Shown: positions 14,708 to 23,995 of the stretch, piece by piece
Position numbering within the stretch: position 1 is the first letter of the stretch
Layout of the letters: each line of letters begins with the position of its first letter
Source: an uncultured Prevotella sp.
GTDB taxonomy: Bacteria; Bacteroidota; Bacteroidia; Bacteroidales; Bacteroidaceae
Reading direction: 5' to 3'
NCBI GenBank assembly: GCA_945787895.1
Contig: CALZJQ010000009.1
Location: forward strand, 1 to 39,658
DNA length: 39,658 nt
Translations under genes and position numbers: made by a program
Notes under the pieces: generated by a model
Seen by the model: the letters and a program-made list of their open reading frames with translations, nothing else
Database searches by the model: none
What the model was told of the DNA's origin: nothing

Positions 14708-17290
14708 ATGAACTACATACTCAACGCTTACGCAATACAGGACATAGGACTCAGAACCAATCAGGAGGACTGCTTCTTCCCTGCTTTCATCGACCCTTGC
14801 CATTATGACGCCACGGAAAGGGAATGGTCATTCTATGACGGCACTCCACACACGGACGACAGGCTCTTTATCGTATGCGACGGCATGGGAGGGCACGACC
14901 GTGGGGAGATAGCGAGTCAGACGGTGACGCAGGTGATGAGTTCCTATCTCCTGAAATCTGCTTCCATAGAAGGCAGTTTCCCCGACGAGATGGTAGGGAA
15001 GGCAGTGGAAAAGGCACGCCAGGCCCTTGTAGAACAGGATGACCCGGAGGAGGTGATGAAGATGGGCACGACGATGGCTTTGCTGAAATTCCACGCAGAA
15101 GGTGCCACGGTAGCTCACATAGGCGACAGCAGGGTTTACCACTTCCGTCCTGCACAGAAGTCGGAAGCCGCAAGGATGCTGTTCCGCACAGAAGACCATA
15201 CCATGGTCAACGACCTCGTACACAGCGGACGGATAACCCATGCACAGGCAATGCGCTCCAAGGACAGGCACATCCTCTCACGGGCGATGATGTCCCACCA
15301 AGGGATAAAGCCGAAGGCCGACATCCATCATATCACCGACATAAAACCCGGGGACGTATTCTTCCTATGCACAGACGGCATCCTTGAGACGCTGGACGAC
15401 GAAAGGCTCTGCTCCCTGCTTACCGACCCTAACTACGGAGACGTGCAGAGAATACAGATGATACTGCACGAATGCTTAGACAACAGGGATAACCACACAG
15501 CCCTCTTCATAAGGGTACAGGACATACTGAATACCACGGACAGAAGGACCTCTGATGCGTCTCTCGCTCCAGGAACGGTACTACGCAGCGAAAACTATAC
15601 ATATCACATAGAAAGGGTGCTGGGAAGCGGAGCCTTCGGTATAACATACCTCGTCAATACCAACGTGGCTATGCAGGGGCAGCTCGGCACCATCCACACC
15701 GGCGTGAAGGTAGCCCTGAAAGAGTTTTTCATGCACAAGGAGATGAAGCGGCAAGGAGTTGACCTGATACCTGTTTCAGACGAGGAGAGCGTCAAGAGAT
15801 ATGCCGACAAGTTCAGGAGGGAGGCCTCGAAACTTGCCATGCTCTCGCATCCCAACATAGTCAAGGTGCTGGAGGTCTTTGAGGCAAACAACACGATATA
15901 CTACTCCATGGAATATCTCCCTGACGGCACGCTGAACGACTATGTGAACAAAAGGGGCGGACTGCCGGAAAAGGAGGCCATAGCCTGCATCAGGCAGATT
16001 GCCTCTGCCCTGCTCTACCTGCATACCAACAAGCTCCTGCACCTCGACATCAAGCCTGCCAACATCATGCGCATCGAGAGCACCAACACGCTGAAGATAA
16101 TAGATTTCGGACTTGCCAAAAGATATGAGAAGAACGGCGACCCCGAGTCAAACTCTTCCTTAGGCTCCGGCACTACGGGCTACGCCCCACTGGAGCAGGC
16201 TGACGCATACGGAGAGCACGAGTTCTCACCCGAGATGGATGTCTATGCCCTCGGCGCAACATACTACAAGCTGCTGACGGCCCATGTGCCCAACAATGCC
16301 ATCGACGTGCTCAACAAGGGACTGTACACCCTGCCTCTCGTAAAGAAAGATGTCAGCCAGAAAAGCATCGACGCCATCAAGGCTGCAATGGAGCCTACGA
16401 AGGCAAAACGCCTGAAGACCGTCGATGCTTTCCTCGACATGCTGCCGAGAGTGGATGACGAGACGATTTTCAAGGAGACGGAGACAAGGGATTTCAGGCT
16501 GTGGATGGTCATCGTCATCGGCGTTGCCGTGATTAGCACCATTTTCGGCATACTGTTCTTCAACGACCATGAAAGGAAAGAGACGGAGACTCCCGTGGCT
16601 GCGACAAGCGGCAACCGCCTTGACATAGAAATGGTAGAAGTAAAAGGAGGGACGTTTGTCATGGGATGCGATACAAAGACCGACCCCGAAGCTGAGGAGG
16701 ACGAGTCGCCCCGCCATGTGGTAGAGGTGTCATCGTTCAAGATGAGCAGACATGAGGTGACTCAGGCTCTGTGGAAAGCCGTGATGGAAGACGCTGACAT
16801 GACGGGGAGCAAGAATGCGAGATACCCGATAGCCAACGTCAGCTGGGACGAGGTACAGACATTCATAAAGCGTCTCAACGAACGTACGGGACATCATTAC
16901 CGCCTGCCTACAGAAGCAGAATGGGAGTATGCGGCTCGTGGCGGCAATGGCAAGGAGACCGGACACAAGTACAGCGGAGGGGATGACATTGAGAAAGTGG
17001 GATGGTGCGGACAGAACAGCGGAAACCACCTGCATCCCGTAGGTACTCTTCTTCCTAACGCTCTCGGTATCTATGACATGAGTGGCAACGTATGGGAATA
17101 CTGTTCTGACTGGTATGGAGAATACAAGGCTGGCAAGCAAGTCAATCCCACAGGAGAGAAAGAGGGGAACTATCACGTCATCCGCGGAGGCAGCTGGGCT
17201 TCGGAACCGCATACCTGCAGGGTAAGTTACAGGCAGGACGAATCCATTCTCTCCGGAGGAGTGGATGTCGGAGTGAGGTTAGTGGAGTGA
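14708..17290 (+). CDS. PP2C phosphatase - Ser/Thr kinase - membrane helix - FGE-sulfatase fusion protein
   Basis: An 860-residue protein with three enzyme-type domains. Residues 1-275: PP2C phosphatase with metal sites D58 (DGMGG), D140 (GDSR), D223 (TDG) and D261 (DNHT). Residues 298-580: Hanks-type kinase with glycine loop GSGAFG (306-311), K338, E372, HLDIKPAN (445-452), DFG (467-469) and APLE (493-496). Residues 599-617: one membrane helix (VIVIGVAVISTIFGILFF). Residues 640-860: FGE-sulfatase/SUMF1-like domain (GGTFVMGC, LPTEAEWEYAARGG, MSGNVWEYCSDW, VIRGGSW), which would lie outside the cytoplasm. The phosphatase and kinase can balance each other on the same substrates. It sits 20 bases after the DUF4435 gene. 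Substrates are unknown; the FGE domain may only bind a ligand. Confidence 0.9.
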   Translation: MNYILNAYAIQDIGLRTNQEDCFFPAFIDPCHYDATEREWSFYDGTPHTDDRLFIVCDGMGGHDRGEIASQTVTQVMSSYLLKSASIEGSFPDEMVGKAVEKARQALVEQDDPEEVMKMGTTMALLKFHAEGATVAHIGDSRVYHFRPAQKSEAARMLFRTEDHTMVNDLVHSGRITHAQAMRSKDRHILSRAMMSHQGIKPKADIHHITDIKPGDVFFLCTDGILETLDDERLCSLLTDPNYGDVQRIQMILHECLDNRDNHTALFIRVQDILNTTDRRTSDASLAPGTVLRSENYTYHIERVLGSGAFGITYLVNTNVAMQGQLGTIHTGVKVALKEFFMHKEMKRQGVDLIPVSDEESVKRYADKFRREASKLAMLSHPNIVKVLEVFEANNTIYYSMEYLPDGTLNDYVNKRGGLPEKEAIACIRQIASALLYLHTNKLLHLDIKPANIMRIESTNTLKIIDFGLAKRYEKNGDPESNSSLGSGTTGYAPLEQADAYGEHEFSPEMDVYALGATYYKLLTAHVPNNAIDVLNKGLYTLPLVKKDVSQKSIDAIKAAMEPTKAKRLKTVDAFLDMLPRVDDETIFKETETRDFRLWMVIVIGVAVISTIFGILFFNDHERKETETPVAATSGNRLDIEMVEVKGGTFVMGCDTKTDPEAEEDESPRHVVEVSSFKMSRHEVTQALWKAVMEDADMTGSKNARYPIANVSWDEVQTFIKRLNERTGHHYRLPTEAEWEYAARGGNGKETGHKYSGGDDIEKVGWCGQNSGNHLHPVGTLLPNALGIYDMSGNVWEYCSDWYGEYKAGKQVNPTGEKEGNYHVIRGGSWASEPHTCRVSYRQDESILSGGVDVGVRLVE

Positions 17291-17299
17291 GGGGAGTTC

Positions 17300-17641
17300 C
17301 TAAAATCTGGAACTTCCACCCTTCCGAACCACATAAATCCCCGGAGGTAGATGAGTCTTACCCTTTTCTCCAAGGAACACTCCAGTGACGGAATAAACAT
17401 ACTCCTTGGTATTGCCGCATGATGGCTGAGAGACAGCCGAGGTCACTCGTCCGACAGAGACAGTCTCATCCCCCCCCCGCATGGTTATCTCCACTTCCTT
17501 TCCATTCTCCGTCATTATCCTGACGGGGGAAGGATATGCCGGACCGACCGCCGCCCTGACAGACAACAGAGACATAACGAACAGGATAAAAAGGATGCTG
17601 CTCCCCTCTTGCCCCAACCTTGTCGGAATATAAGAACCCAT
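17300..17641 (-). CDS. Small secreted protein resembling a stand-alone T9SS sorting domain
   Basis: A 113-residue protein I do not recognise as a named family. A signal peptide is likely (SSILFILFVMSLLSVRAA). The mature part looks like a type IX secretion C-terminal sorting domain on its own: it begins with AYPSPVRI (compare the YPNP start of such domains) and ends with YSVTGVF then LPPGIYVVRKG, the pattern of tG ... LPxGIYxV. Nothing like a cargo domain is left between signal and sorting parts. The codons for MRGGDE hold a run of nine G (plus-strand C run 17470-17478), so the frame may vary. It lies downstream of and on the same strand as the OmpA gene, and is convergent with the kinase gene. 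Confidence 0.55.
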   Translation of the reverse strand: MGSYIPTRLGQEGSSILFILFVMSLLSVRAAVGPAYPSPVRIMTENGKEVEITMRGGDETVSVGRVTSAVSQPSCGNTKEYVYSVTGVFLGEKGKTHLPPGIYVVRKGGSSRF

Positions 17642-17729
17642 TTGCTTAGACCTTATCGAATCTCGTCATTTATACAATGCCTTTCTCTCACGAAAGACAG
17701 GAATTTGATCAACCCACCATGAAAAAAAA

Positions 17730-18974
17730 TCACGGTTCAGCATCCTGCGTCAAAAGCGTTGCAGTAGCACGGCGGTTAAGGAAAGAAGGGGATAGCTTAT
17801 CCACTCCTCCCGATGCCTTGACAGATATTGATTCGCGTGGAATGCCCATCCTGACCAACTCGTCGGCAAAAGCATTGGCACGACCTTCGGAAAGGTGTCC
17901 GTTGAGGGCTGCGTCGCCCGTAGCGGCATCTGCATAACCCTCCACCCTGACCTTGCAGCCTGTCTGTTTCACATACTCTACTAACTCTATACACTGACTG
18001 AGCTGACCACGGTCAGTAAGCGAAGTGCTCATGGCATCGAAGAATACAGACACTGGAATGCACGTCACCTCACGCACGGTGTCTGCCTTCACTTCCTCTC
18101 CCGTCTGCCTCTGAGAGTCAGCAATCTGCTCTCTCATACGTTCGTTCTCGGCATTGAGGTCGGCAATCTGCGCATTGAGGGCATCCGTCTCTGCCTGATG
18201 GAGCATATTGACAGCATCAATATCGACACTTTTCCTCCAACCTACCCTACCGATATTCATCCTTACGCCCAGCTCGGCATACACCATGTTGTCATGATTC
18301 ATCCACAGGCGATTACGGGACGAACGCTCGACAGCCGACATTCCGTCTGCATCATACTCGCTGACCAGCAGTCCGAGTTCGGCATATAGATTGAAGGAAG
18401 GGGAAACCCTCCAGGAAGAATGTAATCCGGCAGAAAGGGAAAGGGCATACATATCCGCCCTGTCACTATGATTAAATCCAGCACCGAAGAAGAGGCTCAT
18501 GTCCCAGACACGTTCTTCCTTGTATCCGGAAAAGAGATTGATTACATTTATCATCGGCTGGAACTGAATGTTGTAAGTCTTGTTGTCATTCTTGCCTGAA
18601 GAATCCGACATTACGCTCCTTCCCCAAAATCCCATCAGCTTCAGGCGCAAAGCTATGTTGGGCGAAGTATGTTTTCCGATGGAAAACGAAAGGGCTGGGG
18701 TCGCACGGAATGACCTGAAAGGACTCTTTGACAATGAGAGTCCGTGCTCCTGGTCAGAATAGAAAGCAGTCCAATCCGCACCCAACTGCAAGAACCAGTT
18801 GCTCCAGAATCCATTAGTTGCCACGCTGTACTGCAAGGCAGGATATGAATCTTCCTCGTCCTCAGAAATATCATCGACAGACAGAGTAGTCAAATCATTC
18901 TGAAAGTCATCTTCTTGCGCTGCTACAGGAAGAGATATAACAAATATGAGCAATAACACAAAATATTTCTTCAT
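17730..18974 (-). CDS. OmpA-family outer-membrane protein
   Basis: About 414 residues. Signal peptide KKYFVLLLIFVISLPVAA, then a beta-barrel-like region to about residue 250 with aromatic-rich strands, a heptad-like linker (NAQIADLNAENERMREQI) that may form a coiled coil, and a C-terminal OmpA peptidoglycan-binding domain (VFFDAMST, VRVEGYADAATGD, LSEGRANAFADEL). OmpA proteins anchor the outer membrane to the cell wall. The start is set at 18974 because the longer frame (to 19079) runs into mutL and carries no family sequence. The start lies 4 bases after the mutL stop, so it may be translated from the same mRNA. Confidence 0.85.
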   Translation of the reverse strand: MKKYFVLLLIFVISLPVAAQEDDFQNDLTTLSVDDISEDEEDSYPALQYSVATNGFWSNWFLQLGADWTAFYSDQEHGLSLSKSPFRSFRATPALSFSIGKHTSPNIALRLKLMGFWGRSVMSDSSGKNDNKTYNIQFQPMINVINLFSGYKEERVWDMSLFFGAGFNHSDRADMYALSLSAGLHSSWRVSPSFNLYAELGLLVSEYDADGMSAVERSSRNRLWMNHDNMVYAELGVRMNIGRVGWRKSVDIDAVNMLHQAETDALNAQIADLNAENERMREQIADSQRQTGEEVKADTVREVTCIPVSVFFDAMSTSLTDRGQLSQCIELVEYVKQTGCKVRVEGYADAATGDAALNGHLSEGRANAFADELVRMGIPRESISVKASGGVDKLSPSFLNRRATATLLTQDAEP

Positions 18975-18978
18975 AAGA

Positions 18979-20895
18979 CTAAAAAAGAGAGATAATATTG
19001 TTTTCAGAAATAGTTGCAATAATCTTCTTACCATTGTAAGTATAAAGATATGACCGACACAGAAGAAGACGGTCAACAAGAGAGGTCATCTCGTCAGATG
19101 AAAGAATCTGACCATAAGGTATTGCAGCCTTCTCAGCCAATTCCTGTGCAAGGATGGTATTCACCTCTTCTTCAACCTTTGCCCCACTGCTGACTGCAGA
19201 ATCGACAAGCTCCGTCACCAACCTTACGGGGTCAAGTCCGTCGATGCCTGCAGGATAGCCAGACAACTGATAGCTCATGCCTCCCATATCAGTAATCTCA
19301 AAGCCAAGGGAAGACAAATCATTCACGATGGACTCCATCTGTTCCGAATAGGATGCAGGAAACGATACTATCTCGGGGAACAGCATCTTCTGGACATGAG
19401 AAGAGTTGTCCTCCAACGCCCTCATGTATCCCTCAAAACGTATCTGAGAGTCTGCCCTGTGCTGATCTACGAGAAAAAGCCCCGTCGGTATCTGAGAGAC
19501 GATGTACATTCCATTGTATTGCATATACTCATGGGAACGGGCATGGAAGACGCCCTCCCTTTCTCCTGCAGGAGACTGATTTCCAGAGGGCTCAGTCTGC
19601 GAAGAAGGAAAGAGGTCAGTGATTATGATGTCCTTAGAATCCGTTCCCCTTGCACCTGCATACAGTTTTTCCCAGTCCATATTGTCACGAGACATTCGCT
19701 CCGCACGTGTTCCAAGCGAGGCACTTTTCGCATTTCCCCATATAGAATGAGGCGCAGACATAGGAGACGCTTCCTTCATCTCAGCAAAAGGGTTGTACTG
19801 AGTATCGACTTCCCACGTAGGCTGGGTAATGGAAGAAAGATTCACTGAATTATACGCTGGAATGTCAGGACGCCCCGCCGTGTCAAAATCGAGTTCCGTA
19901 ACAGAAGAATACTGTCCGATGGCATTCTGAATGTTTGCGAGGAGCAGCTGCCAGATAGCCTGCTCGTTGGTAAACTTTATCTCTGTCTTTACAGGATGGA
20001 TATTCACATCAATATCCTCCGGATCGACAGAAAGATAGATAAAGTACGGCACCTGCTCGCCGGAAGGTATCAGCCTTTCATATGCTTTTTGCACGGCCTT
20101 ATGGAAATAAGGATGCTTCATGAAGCGTCCGTTGACAAAAAAGAACTGTGGAGCACCGCTTTTTTTCGAGGACTCCGGCTTTCCTATATAGCCCTTTATC
20201 CCGCATATTGAGGTCTGGTCTTCTACCGGAAGCAGCGTCTTGCTTATCTTTTTTCCAAAGAAATCCACGATACGTTGCAGGAGGGTCGTAGCCTGGAGCA
20301 CCATGACGGGTTGGCCGTTCTGGTAAAACTCAAACTTGATATTTGGATATACGAGGGCTATCCTCTCAAAAGTTTCGGTGATGTTCTTCATCTCCGTCTT
20401 GTCACTCTTGAGGAATTTCCTCCTTGCAGGCACGTTGAAGAAAAGATTCTCCACCGTGAAATTACTGCCTGCCGCACATGCCACCTCCTCCTGACTGTTC
20501 ACGTTGGAAGAGCCTGCAATCTTGAGACAAGTGCCAAGTTCCTCTTCTCGCCTACGAGTCTGTAAAGTAACCTGCGCCACAGCGGCGATGGAAGCAAGGG
20601 CTTCACCTCGAAATCCCATGGTATGAAGAGTGGCAAGGTCAGCAAAACGAGTAATCTTTGACGTGGCGTGACGCTCAAAGGAAAGACGGGCATCCGTATC
20701 AGACATTCCACACCCGTCATCAATAACCTGTATTGATGTCCTGCCGGCATCCACAATGAGTATCTTAATCGTTGAAGCTCCGGCATCAATGGCATTCTCT
20801 ACCAATTCCTTCACCACAGAAGCAGGCCGCTGTATCACCTCTCCTGCAGCAATCTGATTTGCCACATGGTCTGGCAGTAATTGTATTACGTCCAT
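18979..20895 (-). CDS. mutL: DNA mismatch repair protein MutL
   Basis: A 638-residue MutL. The GHKL ATPase N-terminus begins IQLLPDHVANQIAAGEV, with catalytic E33 and Mg-ligand N34 in KELVENAID and the DDGCGM and GFRGEAL motifs. The C-terminal dimerisation domain follows a variable linker. The endonuclease motif DQHA-x2-E-x4-E of nicking MutL appears as DQHRADSQIRFE (477-488): alanine is arginine and the first glutamate is serine, so nicking activity is doubtful. The start shares one base with the OstA-like gene stop, showing an operon from the isomerase genes to mutL. Confidence 0.95.
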   Translation of the reverse strand: MDVIQLLPDHVANQIAAGEVIQRPASVVKELVENAIDAGASTIKILIVDAGRTSIQVIDDGCGMSDTDARLSFERHATSKITRFADLATLHTMGFRGEALASIAAVAQVTLQTRRREEELGTCLKIAGSSNVNSQEEVACAAGSNFTVENLFFNVPARRKFLKSDKTEMKNITETFERIALVYPNIKFEFYQNGQPVMVLQATTLLQRIVDFFGKKISKTLLPVEDQTSICGIKGYIGKPESSKKSGAPQFFFVNGRFMKHPYFHKAVQKAYERLIPSGEQVPYFIYLSVDPEDIDVNIHPVKTEIKFTNEQAIWQLLLANIQNAIGQYSSVTELDFDTAGRPDIPAYNSVNLSSITQPTWEVDTQYNPFAEMKEASPMSAPHSIWGNAKSASLGTRAERMSRDNMDWEKLYAGARGTDSKDIIITDLFPSSQTEPSGNQSPAGEREGVFHARSHEYMQYNGMYIVSQIPTGLFLVDQHRADSQIRFEGYMRALEDNSSHVQKMLFPEIVSFPASYSEQMESIVNDLSSLGFEITDMGGMSYQLSGYPAGIDGLDPVRLVTELVDSAVSSGAKVEEEVNTILAQELAEKAAIPYGQILSSDEMTSLVDRLLLCRSYLYTYNGKKIIATISENNIISLF

Positions 20896-22556
20896 CAGTC
20901 AATCTTTTTCTTAGGTGGTTCTCTTCTCTTTTCCTCCTTCAGCATTGCGTCCTTTCCCTTACCTCTCCAGATGAAAATATCGTCTTTGTCAACAGGTCGG
21001 ATATAGTCGAACCAAGCGAAATTGGGCAACCTCAATCTGTTTGGCGGTATCTGAGTAATAGGATACATCGTGCCCTCGGCACTGCAAGTCCAAATGCGGT
21101 CCAACTTTCTCTCGGAAGTAAGATACATCTTCATCGTGTCCGTCTCAAGATAATTAAGTCCTATCAGCGTTGTATCTGCATCATCTACAGGATAATAGAT
21201 GGCTATCACGTTGCCTACTGACCATGTCTGACGTGGTTTCCCTTCCTCGAAATAGACTCTCATCTCCTTGGCTGACACCTGATTATAATGAAGAGAGTCC
21301 ATCTGCTCTACGCTCAGTGCCTGACCTATCACGTCGGCATAATGCACTACAGAATCCTTCATGTATGCATGCATCACTTCACCGAGCACCTGCCTTCCCA
21401 TATTCCACACTATAGGATCGCGATACAGCGTCATGCAAGAATCTAACGATGTATATACCAACGAGTCGCAGACAGCCTGAATGTCCCTGCGGTAGATGCG
21501 TACCTTATTGAAAGCATGAATATCACGATAGACAGAATCCGTCTCTATATTGTAAGAAAAAATCTTTATACTGTCTGCATGCATATAGAGCGTGTCCTTC
21601 TGGGAATAATCCATCACTACAGCAGAGTCCGTAGCATAACCATAACCCGTATTTTCCTCATAATATATATGATTGCCAAGGAAAATATTCTTGTTTATCG
21701 AATCTACATAAACGACATTGCCAAAACCCTCATTCACATTAGTCTTGCTATTGGTATAAAGACTATCTGCCGTTATAGTTTTGGACCCATTGTGTACTGT
21801 GGATCTGCCATAAAGCTCAGAACGTTCAGTAGTGGAGTTATAATATCCATCATTCGTGTGGACAATACCATTATTTGACTTGATGATTGACGGACCTACA
21901 ACGTGCGACAATGCAGTCTTGGTATCATAATATAAGGTATCGGAAGACATCGTGAACTGCTTATTCCTCAGTTTCACGTTATAATAAAAGACAGATTGGC
22001 GGGTCTCCGTATTGTATTGTCCCCAGTCAGAAGTCAGGGTGCTTCCCTTATCTACAAGTTTTCCTCCTTCGAAGAAATAGGCAATACCGTACATCCTGTC
22101 ATAGTTGAGAGAGTCACAATACAGCTTTGACTTTCTGTGGGTAAGCACTACATTACGTCTTGCCTCCGCCATCTCGTCATTACCGTCATACCAAGCGTAA
22201 TCAGATGTAAGGGTCAGGGTATCTCCCTGACGCAGGCGGACGTGGCCAAAAGCCTCAAAACTGTTGCTCTGCTCAAAGAAATATGCACTGTCGCACGTCA
22301 ACGTTCCACCCTTGTGGCGAAATGAAACCTTACCTTTTGCTATCTGAGCGTCAGGATGTGGACCATACATGTCATACTGCAACTGGTCAGCATGAACGAG
22401 ATAGATACGATTATCCTCTTGTTTCGCACCAGCCCTTTGACGGCGCGGCTTCACGGAGTAAGCCAAGCTCAATCCAAAAAAGCACAGGACCATAATCAAT
22501 ATAGTTCTGTGCCATTCATATCTTCTTATATTATCAGTTGTCTTCACTTTATCCAA
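20895..22556 (-). CDS. OstA/LptA-like periplasmic LPS-transport protein
   Basis: A 553-residue protein of the OstA-like N-terminal family. After an N-terminal membrane or signal segment (ILIMVLCFFGLSLAYSV) come many short beta-strand repeats of the LptA type: for example VHADQLQYDMYG, AKGKVSFRHKGGTLTCDS, AFGHVRLRQGDTLTLTSDYA, which should form a beta-jellyroll that carries lipopolysaccharide across the periplasm. In Bacteroidales it commonly sits next to mutL and the SurA-like genes, as here. It overlaps the isomerase gene by 13 bases. The match is to the LptA fold, not clearly to the LptD barrel, because no large C-terminal barrel is seen. Confidence 0.85.
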   Translation of the reverse strand: MDKVKTTDNIRRYEWHRTILIMVLCFFGLSLAYSVKPRRQRAGAKQEDNRIYLVHADQLQYDMYGPHPDAQIAKGKVSFRHKGGTLTCDSAYFFEQSNSFEAFGHVRLRQGDTLTLTSDYAWYDGNDEMAEARRNVVLTHRKSKLYCDSLNYDRMYGIAYFFEGGKLVDKGSTLTSDWGQYNTETRQSVFYYNVKLRNKQFTMSSDTLYYDTKTALSHVVGPSIIKSNNGIVHTNDGYYNSTTERSELYGRSTVHNGSKTITADSLYTNSKTNVNEGFGNVVYVDSINKNIFLGNHIYYEENTGYGYATDSAVVMDYSQKDTLYMHADSIKIFSYNIETDSVYRDIHAFNKVRIYRRDIQAVCDSLVYTSLDSCMTLYRDPIVWNMGRQVLGEVMHAYMKDSVVHYADVIGQALSVEQMDSLHYNQVSAKEMRVYFEEGKPRQTWSVGNVIAIYYPVDDADTTLIGLNYLETDTMKMYLTSERKLDRIWTCSAEGTMYPITQIPPNRLRLPNFAWFDYIRPVDKDDIFIWRGKGKDAMLKEEKRREPPKKKID

Positions 22557-23995
22557 CCTTCATATTCAAAATTACAGTTCTTATAGCGGTCATCCATCTT
22601 TACGTAAGTATCGGCCACCTTCTTCCTTACCCATTCATGGATGACCCTCTCACGCTCATGTGCAAGAACTACATTCCTCATCACCTGAAAGTCCTCCGTA
22701 ATGGTAGCCCTGTGACCTTCGGTACGAGATTTCAGCTTCACTATCGCACAGACCGTCTTTCCCTTTTCGTTTATCATCGTGAATGACTTGGATATCTGTC
22801 CCACCTGTAAGGTATCTACTACTCTTGCCACCTCTGTAGGGAGATCCTTCATCCTGAATTTGGAAGTACGGCCATCTTCATTCTGAATAGACATGAGACC
22901 ATAGCTGTTACGGGTATCCTTGTCATCAGAAATATACGTGGCACCTTCCTCGAAAGAGAATTTCTCTGCACGTATCTCTCCCGCAATGGAATCAAGACGT
23001 GACAATCCCGTTTCTATGGCTTGCTGAGGAACCTTCGGCTTGCGGAGAATATGGCGGAACTTAATCTTGTCTCCTCGCTTGTCAATGAGCTGAATGATAT
23101 GGAATCCAAACTCAGACTCTACTATTTTACTTATCTTTTTGGGGTCGGTAAGATTGAAAGCCACAGCAGCAAAAGCAGGATCAAGGTGCCCACGTCCCGT
23201 ATAATCCATCTCACCACCCTGACGGGCAGTACCAAGATCCTCTGAATACAAGCGAGCCAAAGTTGCGAAAGTAGTCTGTCCGGAAGTCACGCGCTCCGTA
23301 TAGTCACGCAATTCATCCTTCACCTTATTTATATCCTCGATAGGAATACGCGGCGCATTGGTAATAATCTGCACCTCCACCTCTGTAGGCACAAAAGGTA
23401 TGCTGTCCTCCGGAAGGTTGCGGAAGAAAGCCCTGACGTCAGCAGGACTTACCTTAACATCCTCCACGAGCTTCTCACGCATCTTCTGGACGAGCTGACG
23501 ATTCTTGAAATCATCGTGCAGTTCCTGCCTCATCTTTGCTATGGACTGCTTGCGGTAGTCCTCCAGTTTCTCTCTCGAACCCGCCATCTGTATCCACGCA
23601 TTTATCTGCTGGTCAATATTTGACGCCACCTCTGCCTCACTGACCTCGATACTGTCCAATGCCGCCTGATGCAAAAAGAGTTTCTGAACAGCCAACTGCT
23701 CCGGAATGCGGCAGTCGGGGTCACCGCCGAAATCATAGCCTTCCTGTTCTCCCTGAAGACGCATCATTTCAATGTCCGAACGCAGGATTGCTTCGCTGCC
23801 GACGACCCACACCACTTCATCTACGAAATTGACCTTTGACAAATCAACAGGCTCCGGAATCTTCTTCTCTATCGTATCAGTCCCTGATGCTGTACCTGAC
23901 ACGGCTGAAGCAAAAGCACCAAGGGAACGACCTGCAAGGCAAGTCATTCCCAATAGCAGAAGGGATGCAATAATATAGTATTTCCTTTTCATCAT
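22544..23995 (-). CDS. SurA-like peptidyl-prolyl isomerase
   Basis: A 483-residue periplasmic chaperone of the SurA/parvulin type. Signal peptide (KYYIIASLLLLGMTCLAGRS), SurA_N-like helical domain (about 50-180), a parvulin domain (FATLARLYSEDLGTARQGGE, about 245-265, then DPAFAAVAFNL and FGFHIIQL) and a second, less typical C-terminal segment. Such proteins fold outer-membrane proteins. It overlaps the upstream isomerase gene by 4 bases (ATGA) and the OstA-like gene by 13. Confidence 0.88.
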   Translation of the reverse strand: MMKRKYYIIASLLLLGMTCLAGRSLGAFASAVSGTASGTDTIEKKIPEPVDLSKVNFVDEVVWVVGSEAILRSDIEMMRLQGEQEGYDFGGDPDCRIPEQLAVQKLFLHQAALDSIEVSEAEVASNIDQQINAWIQMAGSREKLEDYRKQSIAKMRQELHDDFKNRQLVQKMREKLVEDVKVSPADVRAFFRNLPEDSIPFVPTEVEVQIITNAPRIPIEDINKVKDELRDYTERVTSGQTTFATLARLYSEDLGTARQGGEMDYTGRGHLDPAFAAVAFNLTDPKKISKIVESEFGFHIIQLIDKRGDKIKFRHILRKPKVPQQAIETGLSRLDSIAGEIRAEKFSFEEGATYISDDKDTRNSYGLMSIQNEDGRTSKFRMKDLPTEVARVVDTLQVGQISKSFTMINEKGKTVCAIVKLKSRTEGHRATITEDFQVMRNVVLAHERERVIHEWVRKKVADTYVKMDDRYKNCNFEYEGWIK

